The notes under the pieces: model-generated | The model's database searches: none | What the model saw: the letters and a program-made list of their open reading frames with translations, nothing else | Told to the model about the DNA's origin: nothing | Assembly: GCA_027605045.1 (NCBI GenBank) | Contig: JAQFWX010000008.1 | Location: forward strand, 496,001 to 560,000 | Direction: 5' to 3' | Origin: Phallus indusiatus | Lineage: Eukaryota > Basidiomycota > Agaricomycetes > Phallales > Phallaceae | Length of the DNA: 64,000 nt | Shown: one piece after another, positions 10,691 through 21,899 of the stretch | Position numbering within the stretch: the first letter of the stretch is position 1 | How the letters are laid out: each line of letters opens with the position of its first letter | Made by a program: the position numbers and the translations under genes

Positions 10691-13229
10691 ATTCCCAATG
10701 ATAACAGGGAGTCGATGGGCCAACTAATGCGGGTGAGAACATCCATCTCTGTATTATTTCACTTTGGTACTTCTTTTTGAAATAGAGAACCGTTCACTTA
10801 CAAAAAATGTGCCAATAAGAGCCGTAGGGTATGTCCGTGCAACAAGTCGGTTTACATATTCCCTTATCTCCACCTTTGATATTTAAGCCAGTAAAGACGG
10901 TTACACCATTTACATAATGATTTCTTTTTCGTTTAGTAAACTCGTTAAAAGAACAATAATTCTTTCTGTTAGACAAACCAATGGGTAAAGAAGTCCTCAC
11001 GCGTTTCAAGTTGGTTTGGGCAAAGACCTACTAGTACAAATCTTTCAAGGTAGAGTTCAGCTGAACCCAATATCTTCAATCCTGCGACGACATTCATCAC
11101 ATAGACTTTAATTCTTTTAGTAAATATCATGGCAGACGACGTATGATTTACCGTCTGCGCAAGCTGTGGCTCCTCCCTCAAGTAGCGAAGCGAGTCGAGT
11201 TAGTGAAGGGGTAATAACCGACAACGCTGACCCTAAACTGCATATCAATGAGCCCATTCGCGTAAGCTGCTTTGCTTATGCATATTCACTGGCATAGGCG
11301 ACAACCCAATTTAAACCAAGGGACGCGAACAAATAGAGAAGGAAACCGCGCAAAGACGAATAGGCGGCGAAAGACAACAACTAAAGAAGAAGGAAGACTA
11401 ATAACAGAAAACGCGAACAGACGAGCGACAAAAGAAAAAGTCCCAGTACATAGGGCTCGGCCCTCAGGGACTAACTCGATCCACACACACACACACACTG
11501 GCATAACCTTCCTGAAGATATATAATCGTATTGCCGCAAGCGTATTCAAGGAGCGTTAAAGAGTATGCTGTAGAGCAGTCTCTTTTCTAACATGAAAGGC
11601 CACAAATTAGAATAACCAAAAGAGAGTAGCGATATTATTATCCAAGCTGGACTAGACCGAACAAACACCTCGTCGACGCGAATTCATCGGTTGCCTTTTT
11701 GCCTCTCTGACCGACTCAGAGTCGAAATTCGCCAAATCTGAAACCAACTCAAAGAAAAGTGCGTTTTTTCCAGTCTCCTTTGCAAGCTTGCAGTTGCAAC
11801 TTTCTCGTTCCCACAGAGTTGGAATATATTTGCCATCAGATCCAGAATGCTGTTTGGATTTGGTTTGAATCAGGCTTCGTTCAATTAGGTGGAAACAACT
11901 GACCCATGGGCTATGGAGGTAGGTTGGTGTTTTAGGGGTAGAACTATATTATTTCCTTCTATACCTTCCGAACAGCATCATTGGCTTTGTGATTGAACTT
12001 TACTTTATCTCTTCGAATTGTCGTTGGCAACTTGAAGGGGTTTCAGGTTTCAGGGCGAATGAATTAGCGCTCAACCATCAACAATCCTTAGGCCTTATTC
12101 TTCGCCTACCATATCTCACAATGAACAAACCAGCGACCTCATCTGAGCTGGAACTATTCTCGAAGGGGACTAGGAGAGAGGACTAGAAGTTAAGGCCGAT
12201 CAAGCACTCGTTGTGGACTGCGGCGGAAGAGAATACAAACGTCAAGCTAGTAGTCGGATACACATGGATCAAGTGCGTGTTTGGAGACAATTCGCTGAAA
12301 GCAGGACCAAACCTTGACTCAAGTCCCGGTGATTACAGTATGCGATTATGTACTTAGTGTCTCTTTGAGATTGAGTATCTGAGACTTGAAGGTGACGCGA
12401 TCGTAATGGTGTACACGAATTATAGGAACAAGTGAGTTCTGTGTAAATACTTATCAGTCCCCCTTCTTTTCTTATTATGGGCGGTGATCTCTGACCACAT
12501 GCTTTTAAGATGCAGAAATGTCATCCGGAACAATCGACCTTCCGCATACTAGGTCATCACTGATGTGCATCTCATCATCGTCACCTTGCAGATAATCCTT
12601 TTGTGCAATTCGACATATGTACGAGCGTGGATGATCGCGTTACTCGTTTTCGCGCCCATGCATAGGATTTAATTGAAGGATTCTTGGCAGCTTGGTAACA
12701 TTTGGAAATTACATTGGGCGAATTAAAGAGCATCGAATTATTGTCTTTCGCACGTCTAATTTTACATAACGATCCTTGGAGTTCATGAAAAAGTGTGAGC
12801 CTGAAAATAGATGGTAGGAAAAACGTTCGTACCGCGCTAAGTCTTTTTGGCAACCAAAGGTACATCCTGGAGCCCGCCGCAGTCCAGGTGAGGCTGTTTC
12901 TGGTTTTACATCAAAACGGAGTTTTATTTTTGTCAAAGGCATCATCTGAGTCAACAGGGAATTCGATATTTCTTATCGCCAGACGAGGTACCACAGTGGC
13001 ACTATAAGTGGTCTAGATTACGCCTTACGGAAGTAAAGCACGCGTGATAGAATTTTTATTTTATTATCAATTGGCATGTTTACAGCTTTATGTTCAGCAT
13101 AGTGGCTGCTTTGGGGCGTCCTCGCTTGGACAGAGGCAACGAAAAACTCTTGAAAGTTCGCCCTCCATTTATGGATATGCTTTGACCTGCCGCAATAATG
13201 ATAGCTATGGACCGGGCGAAAATTCATGC
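10691..13229. other. Gene-poor accessory stretch
   Basis: I could not support any gene here. Open frames are short, overlap on both strands and lack conserved motifs or paired splice sites. There is a short CA microsatellite at 11482-11498. The base composition is similar to neighbouring intergenic DNA. Decayed mobile-element or gene sequence is plausible but cannot be shown by eye. Confidence 0.4.
11482..11498. repeat. (CA)n microsatellite
   Basis: A run of about eight CA dinucleotides, seen directly. No function is implied. Confidence 0.8.
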
Positions 13230-13235
13230 AACAAA

Positions 13236-13615
13236 CCTACCGGTAATGAAGGATGATTTCCTCAGACGATAGGAAAGCTACCAGACCGGCAATTTCTTCA
13301 GGTTTCAGTTTCGTTTTACGCGGTTTGCTCAGCGCTTTGTGGTAATACAGGAACTGAAGCATCAGCGATAAGCAAATTCCTTCAAATTTATGAGACTCAT
13401 GTTATATTTCCGCATTTGCTTCTGGACCTCCTTCGCTGCCGAACCCCGGGCCCGACGTCAAAGGACGGAGCGCTGGTTCCTGACCAGTAACAATCAGTTT
13501 CTCTGGCTCTCTTAGATTATTCCACATGAGTATACCCATATCCATGACGATAACCCCAGGAGCGTATGAATTCACGATGATTCTGTACTAATGGCCCTGG
13601 CCTTATGGCGAAAAA
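13236..13615 (-). pseudogene. Short-chain dehydrogenase/reductase relic (C-terminal part)
   Basis: On the minus strand the translation shows VNSYAPGVIVMDM (about 13577-13540), which matches the SDR block VNAYAPGxxxTxM after the catalytic helix. Further on, KPEEIAGLVAFLSSEE (about 13305-13255) matches the conserved SDR C-terminal block. Between them the frame has a stop, and no Rossmann glycine motif or YxxxK site is found upstream. It is therefore a broken remnant of an SDR gene, perhaps of the butanediol or acetoin reductase type. It suggests past loss of a metabolic gene in this accessory region. The substrate cannot be inferred. Confidence 0.5.
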
Positions 13616-13929
13616 TCAGTCAATGATTAGAGGGCCAGATCAAAATTTGATGTTCTTATCATCTACTTGCCTACTGATTGAAGTTCCTATATGGAGAATT
13701 TAATTTCAATGTATACCGTGAAGGGAGTAGCGTGACTAGAACCGATGTCAAACTGTGTGTCTTGTTTATCTTTACTTTCTTTTCGGCCAATGATCCACTG
13801 ACGATAATTTTAAGGTTTGACTGTTTTTATAGGGCTTGGAGAGAAACATCATATCGGCGCCGGCATGTTTGACCATGTAAATACTAGATCTCCGATCCCC
13901 ATGAATATTTTTATGCAAATTATAATAGT

Positions 13930-14783
13930 GTCCCACGACTTTCCGTAACGGTCCCACGACTGTCCGTAACGGTCCTGTGACAGTCGTAACAGTCGCGCCC
14001 TTCAGCCGCGTCTGTCCCTGAATTCAACTATTACGGTCTCAATTCCCCGAACCATTCCCGTCACTTCCCTGAACAATATTCGTCATATGTGTCCAACCAT
14101 TTCTGTCCCAACTTTCAATATCTCAGCATTTCCTTGATAGATTTGGATAGATTTTTGATGATTGAATAGCTATAAGTAAGGAGAATTTTGGAAAATTATA
14201 TAGAAAGCTTCAATCGCGCATTTTCCCATGTATATAATGTAAATTCAAACTATCATTTATTTCTTGCTCATTTCACAACAGAATAACACAGAGTACTCCT
14301 GGCTCCGAATTTTATTAATATATTCTTTTCATAATGATTCTCTTCATAATATATGAACAAAGTACATATCAAAAAACAGTGTTACTGTGCATTAATATGT
14401 AGTGTTCCATGCAAAATCCAGACGAGCGGCCTTCTCGGCTGGAGTCTTACAGTGAGCGCCTATCTGAACTTAAGCGAGATCGCCAAAACACACCAGAACT
14501 TGCTGAAATTCACGAAGTCCCTATTCATAGACGCCGAAAAACTGAGACGCGTCATCGATGTTTTGAGGGCACCATTCCGTCATGTTCTATTATTATAACT
14601 TGAAAATAATTTTATCTTATTTAAACTAATAAATAAAAACTTTTTTGTCTTTCGACTTTGAAAATCGCATCAGTAGATGAAGAGGAATTGAAAGTTGGGA
14701 CGGTGGAGGACAACTTCGGCAGAAATCAGACTCGCGCGGGACGTTAAGGACTGTCACGGGACCGTTACGGAAGGTCGTGGGAC
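13930..14783. mobile_element. Non-autonomous inverted-repeat DNA element (854 bp)
   Basis: The left end GTCCCACGACTTTCCGTAAC is matched in reverse complement at the right end (14764-14783) with one mismatch. The match continues inwards through GGTCCCGTGACAG-like sequence. The left arm has an extra 21-bp tandem copy of the terminal motif. A second inner inverted pair (GTCCCAACTTTCAAT at about 14105 and its complement at about 14687) is also present. No transposase frame is seen; the interior is AT-rich with only small open frames. Flanks read TTATAATAG and GTTATTATG, so a clear target-site duplication is not evident. The superfamily is not assigned. Confidence 0.75.
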
Positions 14784-16125
14784 GTTATTATGGCATGCTA
14801 TTTTTATCGATCATGGCTGAGCGCTGAGCGCTGCTGAGCATCTTCATGCTTCGCTGTCATTTCTTAATTGGGTATGGCTAGTTGAATCGGAATGGATCCG
14901 GCATAACATACTATGAATAATAGGGTTGATATTGCGTATTACTGCGTATTCACTACCTGCTTGGGAGATGCATTTTATTGACCATTGAAAATGCATGGTT
15001 GTATTACAACGTACCGCGTCAGCCTGGTTGTTTCGAATTACTGTAAAGTCAATTAATGCCTGGACTCGCTCTTCGCAGGGAGTAAGGAATCAACGCCAAA
15101 ACTGAGTCCCGATGGCTTGTCTCTAGTATGTCGTCGCACGGATTGGTAGCCTGAAGATTACTGAGGGCAATGCTATCTCCGTCTTTGACTTGACAATTCG
15201 CAGCGCAATGGATTTCAATGCCACGCCAGTAACGATAACGGTTCGTCCCCTAGTAGAATTCTTGACGAGTCATTAAATGGGATAGTACTATCAGATAGAT
15301 GTTACGTTAGTGGAGGTGGGGCGTTGATTAGAGAGAACATCCGTTAATATATGCGTTAGTACCTGATTGGAGTGACATTGAGAAACGCCGCTCTCAGTGC
15401 CGGACATGTTGTAATATGAAATGAAGCTGAGTTTTTTCCGCGACCGAGATACTGAGACAGGCCTAAGATCGCATCGCAATTCCAGAAAATATAACCATCC
15501 CAATGATCATTGATTGATAAAGATCTATGACATCGGCCGGTGGCCTGTTCGTACGCCAGCCTTCTGTTTAATGATTAGTCTGGCGAGAGCCAAGTCGCAA
15601 GGCCGGAGTTTTCAATTGTTGCCGAGGAAGCTTGGTTTATCCTTGTAACAGCCTTATGTAAAGGGCGATTACTTGGGGGAAAAACAGAATTTCACAAAAG
15701 GTTTTGACGGAAAAAGGATCAAGAATTTGCTCAGCCTTGCCTCATTATCCGACATACCTAACAAATCAAAGTTTCAATGTCTACTCCTCCTCAAGCATGC
15801 CATTACTCGAATCACACCGATTCACAGAAATAAAGGTTAATGGGCGGTCAACCAGAATTTGATCACCAACTTATCCACCACTGAAGCGCTGATGCTCCGT
15901 TTCTCTTTGTTGGCAAGCCGTTTTTACACGCAACTTTTTACTTCATATCGATTTGATTTTCCAGGTTCCCAACATTTGGAATACGACTTATTCTAAATTC
16001 GGAGGGCAGTAACATATAAAAAGGAGTTCAACATCCTGGCTACGGCGGACTCACAGCTCGGTTCGCATTTTAACCCTCCAACCTTGATTCCCCTCTCTCT
16101 TCCAAGACTAGTTTATCCCCCCTCA
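14784..16125. other. Intergenic, promoter side of the terpene cyclase
   Basis: No gene is supported. There is a small repeated TGAGCGC motif at about 14818-14836. The last few hundred bases before 16126 presumably carry the promoter of the PaxB-like gene, but I see no specific site worth naming. Confidence 0.4.
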
Positions 16126-17011
16126 ATGAGTACGCATAAGACACCCAAGAATTATTCCAATCTTTTGGCGGGATGTTTGAATGCTTCATGTGGGATACTG
16201 TGGACAACCGCATACATCCTGTATGTACAGCAGGCCCGAAAAGATAATAGCTATGGGATGCCTCTTTTGGCTCTCATACTCAACATTAGCTGGGAATTTG
16301 TCTATACCTTTGTGTACCATCTCAATGGCGTAGGAAGGCTCTTTCACTTTCCCTGGGTCTTCATTGACGGGTATGTAAACCTCACTTTCAATGTTATTCA
16401 AACGAATTTATATCGTTCTAGTTTCCTTTTCTACGAGACGCTGAAGCATGGTCCTGAGATGTGGGAGAAAACAAGTCCAATCGTAGCTGACAACTTCGGC
16501 GCAATCGTTTTCATCAGTTTGTTCGTTGCAACAACTGCCCAGTGGACTTTTGCTAGCCAATTCTCCAGCTACAACGCTAGCTTCTGGTCTGCATATGTTT
16601 GTCAAAATGTAGGGATAGTTTCATATGATGTCTATGTCAGACACTGACCTTAGTAGGTATTGTCATGGGGTTCTCTCTGGATGTTGTTGACTCGGGGAGA
16701 CAGTACTGGTCACTCGATGCCAATCTGGTAGGAAATTGATTTTGCCTTACTTCTTCAAAGCTTAGTGATGTTGTACAAGGTGGTGTCGTTTCCTTGGTAG
16801 TCTTGCTGCCAATCTTCGTTATGCATACCGGGTTAAGGCCTGGCCACAAAAATATGGATTCATCTCTGGCGTATTTTCTACTTGGATTCTGTGGATGCCT
16901 TGTCTCGCCGATTTAATATATCCGATTGTGTTCAACTATATCGGACAAGAGCCGAATCTTTTTACTGGAGGTGCAGGCAATGCAACCTCATTTTTTATTA
17001 GCCCGTTTTGA
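16126..17011 (+). CDS. PaxB-family integral membrane terpene cyclase
   Basis: It probably cyclises an epoxidised prenyl chain in the endoplasmic reticulum membrane during meroterpenoid or indole-diterpene synthesis. Three exons (16126-16608, 16657-16727, 16780-17011) join in frame to 261 aa, the usual size for the family. The start ATG gives MSTHKTPKNYSN; the frame is open upstream but has no earlier ATG. Several hydrophobic helices are visible, about seven in all. Family hallmarks are ISWEFVYTFVYH with the conserved Glu, the RGDSTGHSMPIW segment, FLGSLAANLRYAYRV and WPQKYGF. An acidic residue in the late helix CLADLIYPIVF may be the second catalytic acid. No prenyltransferase or other biosynthetic partner is seen next to it, so its product is unknown. 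An FAD monooxygenase lies 11 kb away among housekeeping genes. Confidence 0.85.
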
Positions 17012-17936
17012 TTAGAAAGCTCTGCATACTACGTCGTTATAGATTAAAACCTCTGCTCGAAAGATTCGAGGTCTGATATGACATTTGAAAGAAACTGGAT
17101 GACTATATTTAACAGAGTAAATAAATGGTGTAACAGGAAGCAACTAGATAACTAGACCTTATAAAACTCGTCCTCAAATTTGTTGTATGTGAAACTTTCG
17201 TCGACAGCTGAGATGATAAGTTGAGAGCCGATAGATAGATGCAGCGGCAACAAATAGTGTTCACCCGGCCGGGAACGCTAATCTTCAAAGAAATTTTAAA
17301 TTAGCATCTGTCAAGGAAAACGTTTTACCTTCTTTTGAAGGTTAACGCGAGGTTGGCTGAATCAAAATCATCGGATCGCTAAAGGTTAGGATCATGTACA
17401 TTTCACATAGGAGATTAAGATAAGATGAAGTATACTATATATGTCCCTTCAGAACGGTGGCATTCCTAAGAATTTCATATCCTTGATAAACATCTGTTTT
17501 GTTTGCTCTTTGTGGAACGCCCAGTGAAGTAAAAGTGATCCCCAGCAATATACTTCATCAACTTGAATCGGCGTTAGTATATTTTAATCTTTCTTTCTGT
17601 ACGTTGCTGAACGGCCGTACTAGCTAAAAAGAGAGTTGTAATGGCGGACATCGTCATGAGAAACTATTGCCCAGCAAAACCATGATTTGAAATTGTGAGG
17701 CACTTACTGTGCCAGCTGAGTCATGGGAAGCTGGGAACCACACAATTATATCTAAAGTTTCTCTTCATCTTGATGAAGTTCGGGCACTTGTCTAGAAGCG
17801 TTTGAGAGAACGACTGCGCGCTCAACGTTCAACTTTCGTCCTCTTCTGTGACAAGTGATGGTCAGTGCTTTTACCAGCCCTCAGGTATTTATGACCCAAT
17901 CGTTCAGTTCCCGTCGTGTCTCTTCAGCGAACTACT
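17012..17936. other. Intergenic, no gene seen
   Basis: This is sequence between the terpene cyclase and the third family A copy. No supported open frame, tRNA or repeat was found. The first part is probably the 3' untranslated region of the cyclase gene. Confidence 0.4.
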
Positions 17937-18490
17937 TCAAGGAGGTGACCGCCCGGGAAACCACTGGCGAGGACTGATATATATGCTATGCGAAAAAGAA
18001 AGCTGTAGCATCAATGGTATCGCCCATTTCGACATCCGTACATTGGTCCTGTGCAGCGCATTTGAGATCATGCAGTATATCCCACATATCCCACTGTAGA
18101 CGGACTGAGACATAGCGGACTGATTCAGGTCATCAAGGGCTCGGCAAAACCTTTTTGTGTGTCGTTGGATCCTCAGCAAAACAGCGGCGTTGCACCCACA
18201 CTGATTGGACATTAAAGGCAGCACTGAAATAGAGATAAATTCCCATTTCATAGAGGCATTATCATCGTCGCACTCTAGAATCTCGGGCATGAAGGTGTAA
18301 ATAGCCTCTTGTGTTCGTCGACAGGGTGCAAGGGTTGAGGAAAGAAAACGATAGGAACCAACCCGTATTTTATCCACTTCGGTTCAGAGCTCCGATCAAA
18401 TACGTGGATGGAGTCCACCATCTCGTGCTTCGGAGATCTACAAAAGCCATGAAAACATCCCAGCAGCGCAGCAAACCAATCGAATAATGT
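17937..18490 (-). pseudogene. Family A remnant, copy A3, with internal deletion
   Basis: The minus-strand translation contains IYTFMPEILECDDDNASMKW and CNAAVLLRIQRHTKRFCRAL, closely matching IYTFVPTILECDDNGAPTKW and SNAAVLLMIQRHTKRICRAL of copy A2. At about 18303-18322 sequence equivalent to A2 position 6755 is joined to sequence equivalent to 7027, so roughly 270 bp including the AIEP and LPEW blocks is missing. A second gap removes about 40 bp near 18470. Upstream and downstream exons of A2 are absent. It is therefore a non-functional fragment. It keeps the same orientation relative to the family B remnant as at 6-9 kb. Confidence 0.7.
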
Positions 18491-18504
18491 GAAGAGACCT
18501 TCGA

Positions 18505-19110
18505 TTGGTTGACACGCCCTCGACTATCATACTAGTATGTTGTGTTGTCGCCGTCACAGACGCGTTGCGAATGGCTTTATCGACTGCGGCGACGCTGAAA
18601 AAATTATTTTTGTCTCAACCCGTTACTCACCTTCGATCTGAAATGTCGTTGAAGTCTTCACCACTGTATAGTAGCTACGCGTCACGCAAACGATCACGCG
18701 TCGTGCACGGGAGCACGGCGCACACCCAACCCTGCCAGCTGTGCGACGAAGCACTTCTGAAATGAATGTTTTATATGTCAAACCATCGATTCTAGCCGGA
18801 CATCGTTGACCGAGATTCATGGAAATGAAAAGATCGCTTTCAAGGCTCCTTCCAAGCTCCTTCACCAACTGGTGTTTAAAATCGTTCCATGACACCCGTA
18901 CCCGCTAACTCGAACGAAACTCCAGCAGCGAATTCGGTCCATACACCAGGTCGATTGACAGGGTGGCTTAAACACCCTTTCAACACTCGACGCCAAGAGA
19001 GAAAAACAACCGATGGTGATGATAATCTTGACACAGCCGACCGTAGTACGCGTACACGCTCAAGTCCCCGATCCAATATCACAGCCAGGTTGGTGCTTTT
19101 CCTCCATTAG
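18505..19110 (+). pseudogene. Family B remnant, copy B3
   Basis: 18540-18600 shares CGCCGTCACAGACGCG with B1 at about 7845. 18889-19110 is an open frame MTPVPANSNETPAANS... that carries GRLTGWLKHPF, matching PLTRWLQSY of B1. It ends with NITARLVLFLH, matching SITARFGFLLH at about 8200. The rest of family B is missing. The open frame could be a diverged first exon, but without the downstream part it is best read as a relic. It is divergent from A3, as B1 is from A2. Confidence 0.5.
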
Positions 19111-19559
19111 AGGCTAGGACGCGCTGAAAATCTATGCACTGTTTTCAGCAATATGACAACAGGAAAATACGACGAGAAGCCGTCCGCCGTTGCTACTGTA
19201 TCTCATGGGGAGAGTCATGGCTTAACATATTTCCTGCACAAATTGAGTGAAGTCCTCGTCGCAGTGGTGGAAATGTTAGGTCGTTCCCCAGGTACTTGAA
19301 TGGGGAAACTTACCTTGTATATGATATTAGTTACATTGAATTGTCCAACTCGTCGGTCATTATTGCTTTATGTACGTTGGCGAACCAGCTTCAGGTCTTG
19401 TCCAAAATCGGCTGCTTGGACAATAATATATCTCAAACAAAAATTTTAGAATCGTAATTGCCATTCTCCAAGAATGGACAACGACAGTCTGACGGCGGTT
19501 CAAACTGAGTCTTCAAACTCAGTACTTGAGTTCGGCTCCACAAAGAAAGCAAAAAGGAA

Positions 19560-19644
19560 TCTCCGGAACCGGGATCGAACCAGTGACATTCAGATATAAG
19601 TTTTCCATTACAGTCTGACGCTCTTCCAACTGAGCTATCCAGAG
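19560..19644 (-). tRNA. tRNA-Tyr (GTA anticodon) with a 12-nt intron
   Basis: The minus strand folds as a complete tRNA. The acceptor stem pairs CTCTGGA with TCCGGAG with one G-U pair, and the discriminator is A. The D arm is GCTC/GAGC around AGTTGGAA. The anticodon stem is TCAGA/TCTGA and the T arm is ACTGG-TTCGATC-CCGGT. The anticodon loop reads CTGTAA, followed by a 12-nt insert (TGGAAAACTTAT) and then A, so the anticodon is GTA. An intron just 3' of position 37 is usual for eukaryotic tRNA-Tyr. Confidence 0.9.
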
Positions 19645-20066
19645 CTGGAAGAGCACACCGTACATAACCATCACAACGGCATGCCCGCAAAGGAAATTTT
19701 AATTTTACCTGTGATTTCCGGGTAGCCGAGCCAGAAAAAAGCGATATATCTATAAACATTTAAAAGCTTTCGTCGACTTTTAAGTATATTTTGAGGTAAT
19801 TTGCTTGATATTTGACAACTACAGTACAATGAAAACACCAATTAAATTGCCTAGTGACGTATACGTATGGATGTAAGAATGTTAACAAAGATGAACAGTG
19901 CGTCAGTAAAACAGGGATGTAATATTAGCAGCCTCTACTTTATTATTTTATCACTTTGATTTTACTACAACTTGAATATATATTTGGTCCTGCAGTAGAA
20001 AAACGGTTTCAGCGCTCATGAATTTGAAAGCAAGCACAATTCCTTACGCGAATAGTGACTTTCCAG
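19645..20066. other. Intergenic, no gene seen
   Basis: AT-rich sequence upstream of the tRNA and downstream of UBA3. Nothing else is supported. Confidence 0.4.
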
Positions 20067-21736
20067 TTAGACATAATGAATTCGAATACTGAGGCTAAAT
20101 GGTAGCGATGTGGAAGTGACTGTAATCTCTCCACCTTCCAAGACCAAATCAATAAGTTTCTTCTCTAAATTCGGCCGAGTTTCTAGTTCAAATTGTGGAG
20201 GCGCCTGGAAATATAACCGAGTTTTCCCAGAAAGCAATGGTGTCGACGTAGAAAGTGATGGTTTTTTGATTTGGCTGATATGGATATCGTAAATCACATG
20301 TTCGAAGGAATTAAATAATATGACGTACAAATCTTGTCTCTCGGTAAGCGATTCGATAAACCGTTCTAGAGTCCATTCTTTGCTAACGTCAATATTTCGA
20401 GATTCTCCTCCGCAGACTGGACAGTCGGTACGACGTTCATACTCAAAAGTGTAAGAATAAACACCGTCATTTCCTATAAGCATGAAATAATTATCCAAGT
20501 ACGGAGCTGATGTTGTTGCGATCTTGAAGGCCTCGTTGCAACACGAAGCAGCGATAATCGCGTTTGTCGATGCAATAGCCGGGATGATGTTTTTCACTAC
20601 GCCTTGAGTTAATGACCATGTGACACCCTCGATATTGAATTCTTTAGCTCTGGCAGAGGCTGTTTTGAATAGCCACCCGATATGATCAGGATTATCGGTA
20701 TCAAGCTTCTTATCTACACGATCAAAAGGATAAATCATAGGTTCTTTCTTGATTCGTCTATAGACATACCTTTGAATATTCGAGGCCATTCAAGAACCGA
20801 AGCCCATTCGATGCAATGTTCTGGTAAACGAGGAGTATTGGCAATAGTGCAAATAGGGAAAGTTGTAGGCTTGTTCAACATGTCCAAAGAACATTCATAG
20901 CAGGATGTCACATCCGGAAGAATCACTCTTGCTTGACCTTTGAATCCTGATGAAAGAGAAAAAGAATGTTAATAAACAAGCGACAATAATTGCGATCATG
21001 AATTCACACCTTCTGTTCCTCCGTCAATTAGAGGTTTAATTGAATCTGGATTGTCAGGATCGGCCATTTGATACAAAGTTGCGTTGATCCAGCGTCGAGC
21101 TTCTACGGAGTCCAGACCGCAAATGATGATGTTGAACTGCATATAATAGCTTTCGTCCTTGTCTTGAATTTTGCCGTAATATCTTTTTAAGCAAACAATG
21201 AGTATGCCGTTTCTTGAACAAAATTTAGTTAGGTGCGAACGTACGGGGTTACTTTGACACCTGGGACGCGCTTCGTGATATACTCTGCCGCAACAATAGC
21301 CTTCGGTCTCCCAACGTCCGCAGGTCTACAACATATAATCTAATTATCCAAAAAAAAGTACTTCAAGAGATATTCTTACCTGAACAAGAATTGCCGATTC
21401 AAATTGCTAATGTCAATCGTATCCATATCAATGACATGAATATCTTTGAACCCAGTAAGAGCCAAATTGGCAAGAATCTCGCATCCCAAACCACCAGCTC
21501 CAATACACAAAATCTTGCACTCTTTCCTCAGAAAATCTTTGACCTAAAAAACGGTGAGAATATACATATACACATATCAGCGTGATTGCTTTCTCAAGGT
21601 ACACCATAGTGAACCTAACTGTGTCTCCTGCCATAAACTGAGGATCCGTCCTTGGACCTGAACGATCTAAGATTTGATCGACATGATGATAACGTCCTGG
21701 CCAATCGCCTGATTCTGGATGCGCCTCCCCGTTCAT
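20067..21736 (-). CDS. UBA3: NEDD8-activating enzyme E1 catalytic subunit
   Basis: Together with ULA1/APP-BP1 this enzyme adenylates NEDD8/Rub1 and passes it to Ubc12 for cullin neddylation. Exons run from 21736 ([18 protein letters not shown]) through about five introns to the TAA at 20067-20069. Key features in order are the nucleotide-binding loop [28 protein letters not shown], which holds ATP and Mg; the [14 protein letters not shown] crossover region; and the catalytic cysteine in [19 protein letters not shown]. Next come SARAKEFNI and [17 protein letters not shown], a CPVCGG zinc knuckle, and a ubiquitin-fold E2-binding domain at the C-terminus. An upstream open frame exists but ATG 21736 is the first in-frame ATG. 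The order and motifs leave little doubt. Confidence 0.93.
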
Positions 21737-21899
21737 AATGGCGACGTTGTCAACTTGAGCTTGCGAAGTGGTGAGGTTGTGACCAAAAGGGTAAGTTGTC
21801 ACGCAATATGATTTTGGCAGCTTTCATCGCCGCCGAGCCTATGTTTTTCATGATATCCCTATTCCATTTATACATGCACTTTAAATTACAACTTTACAA

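Noticed and set aside
11272..11559. Overlapping open frames on both strands with Arg/Thr-rich translation
   Set aside because: They are caused by biased, low-complexity sequence that includes the CA repeat.
19433..19759. Minus-strand open frame containing SSVGRASDCNGK
   Set aside because: This is the tRNA-Tyr gene read as protein; the peptide is a familiar artefact of tRNA sequence.
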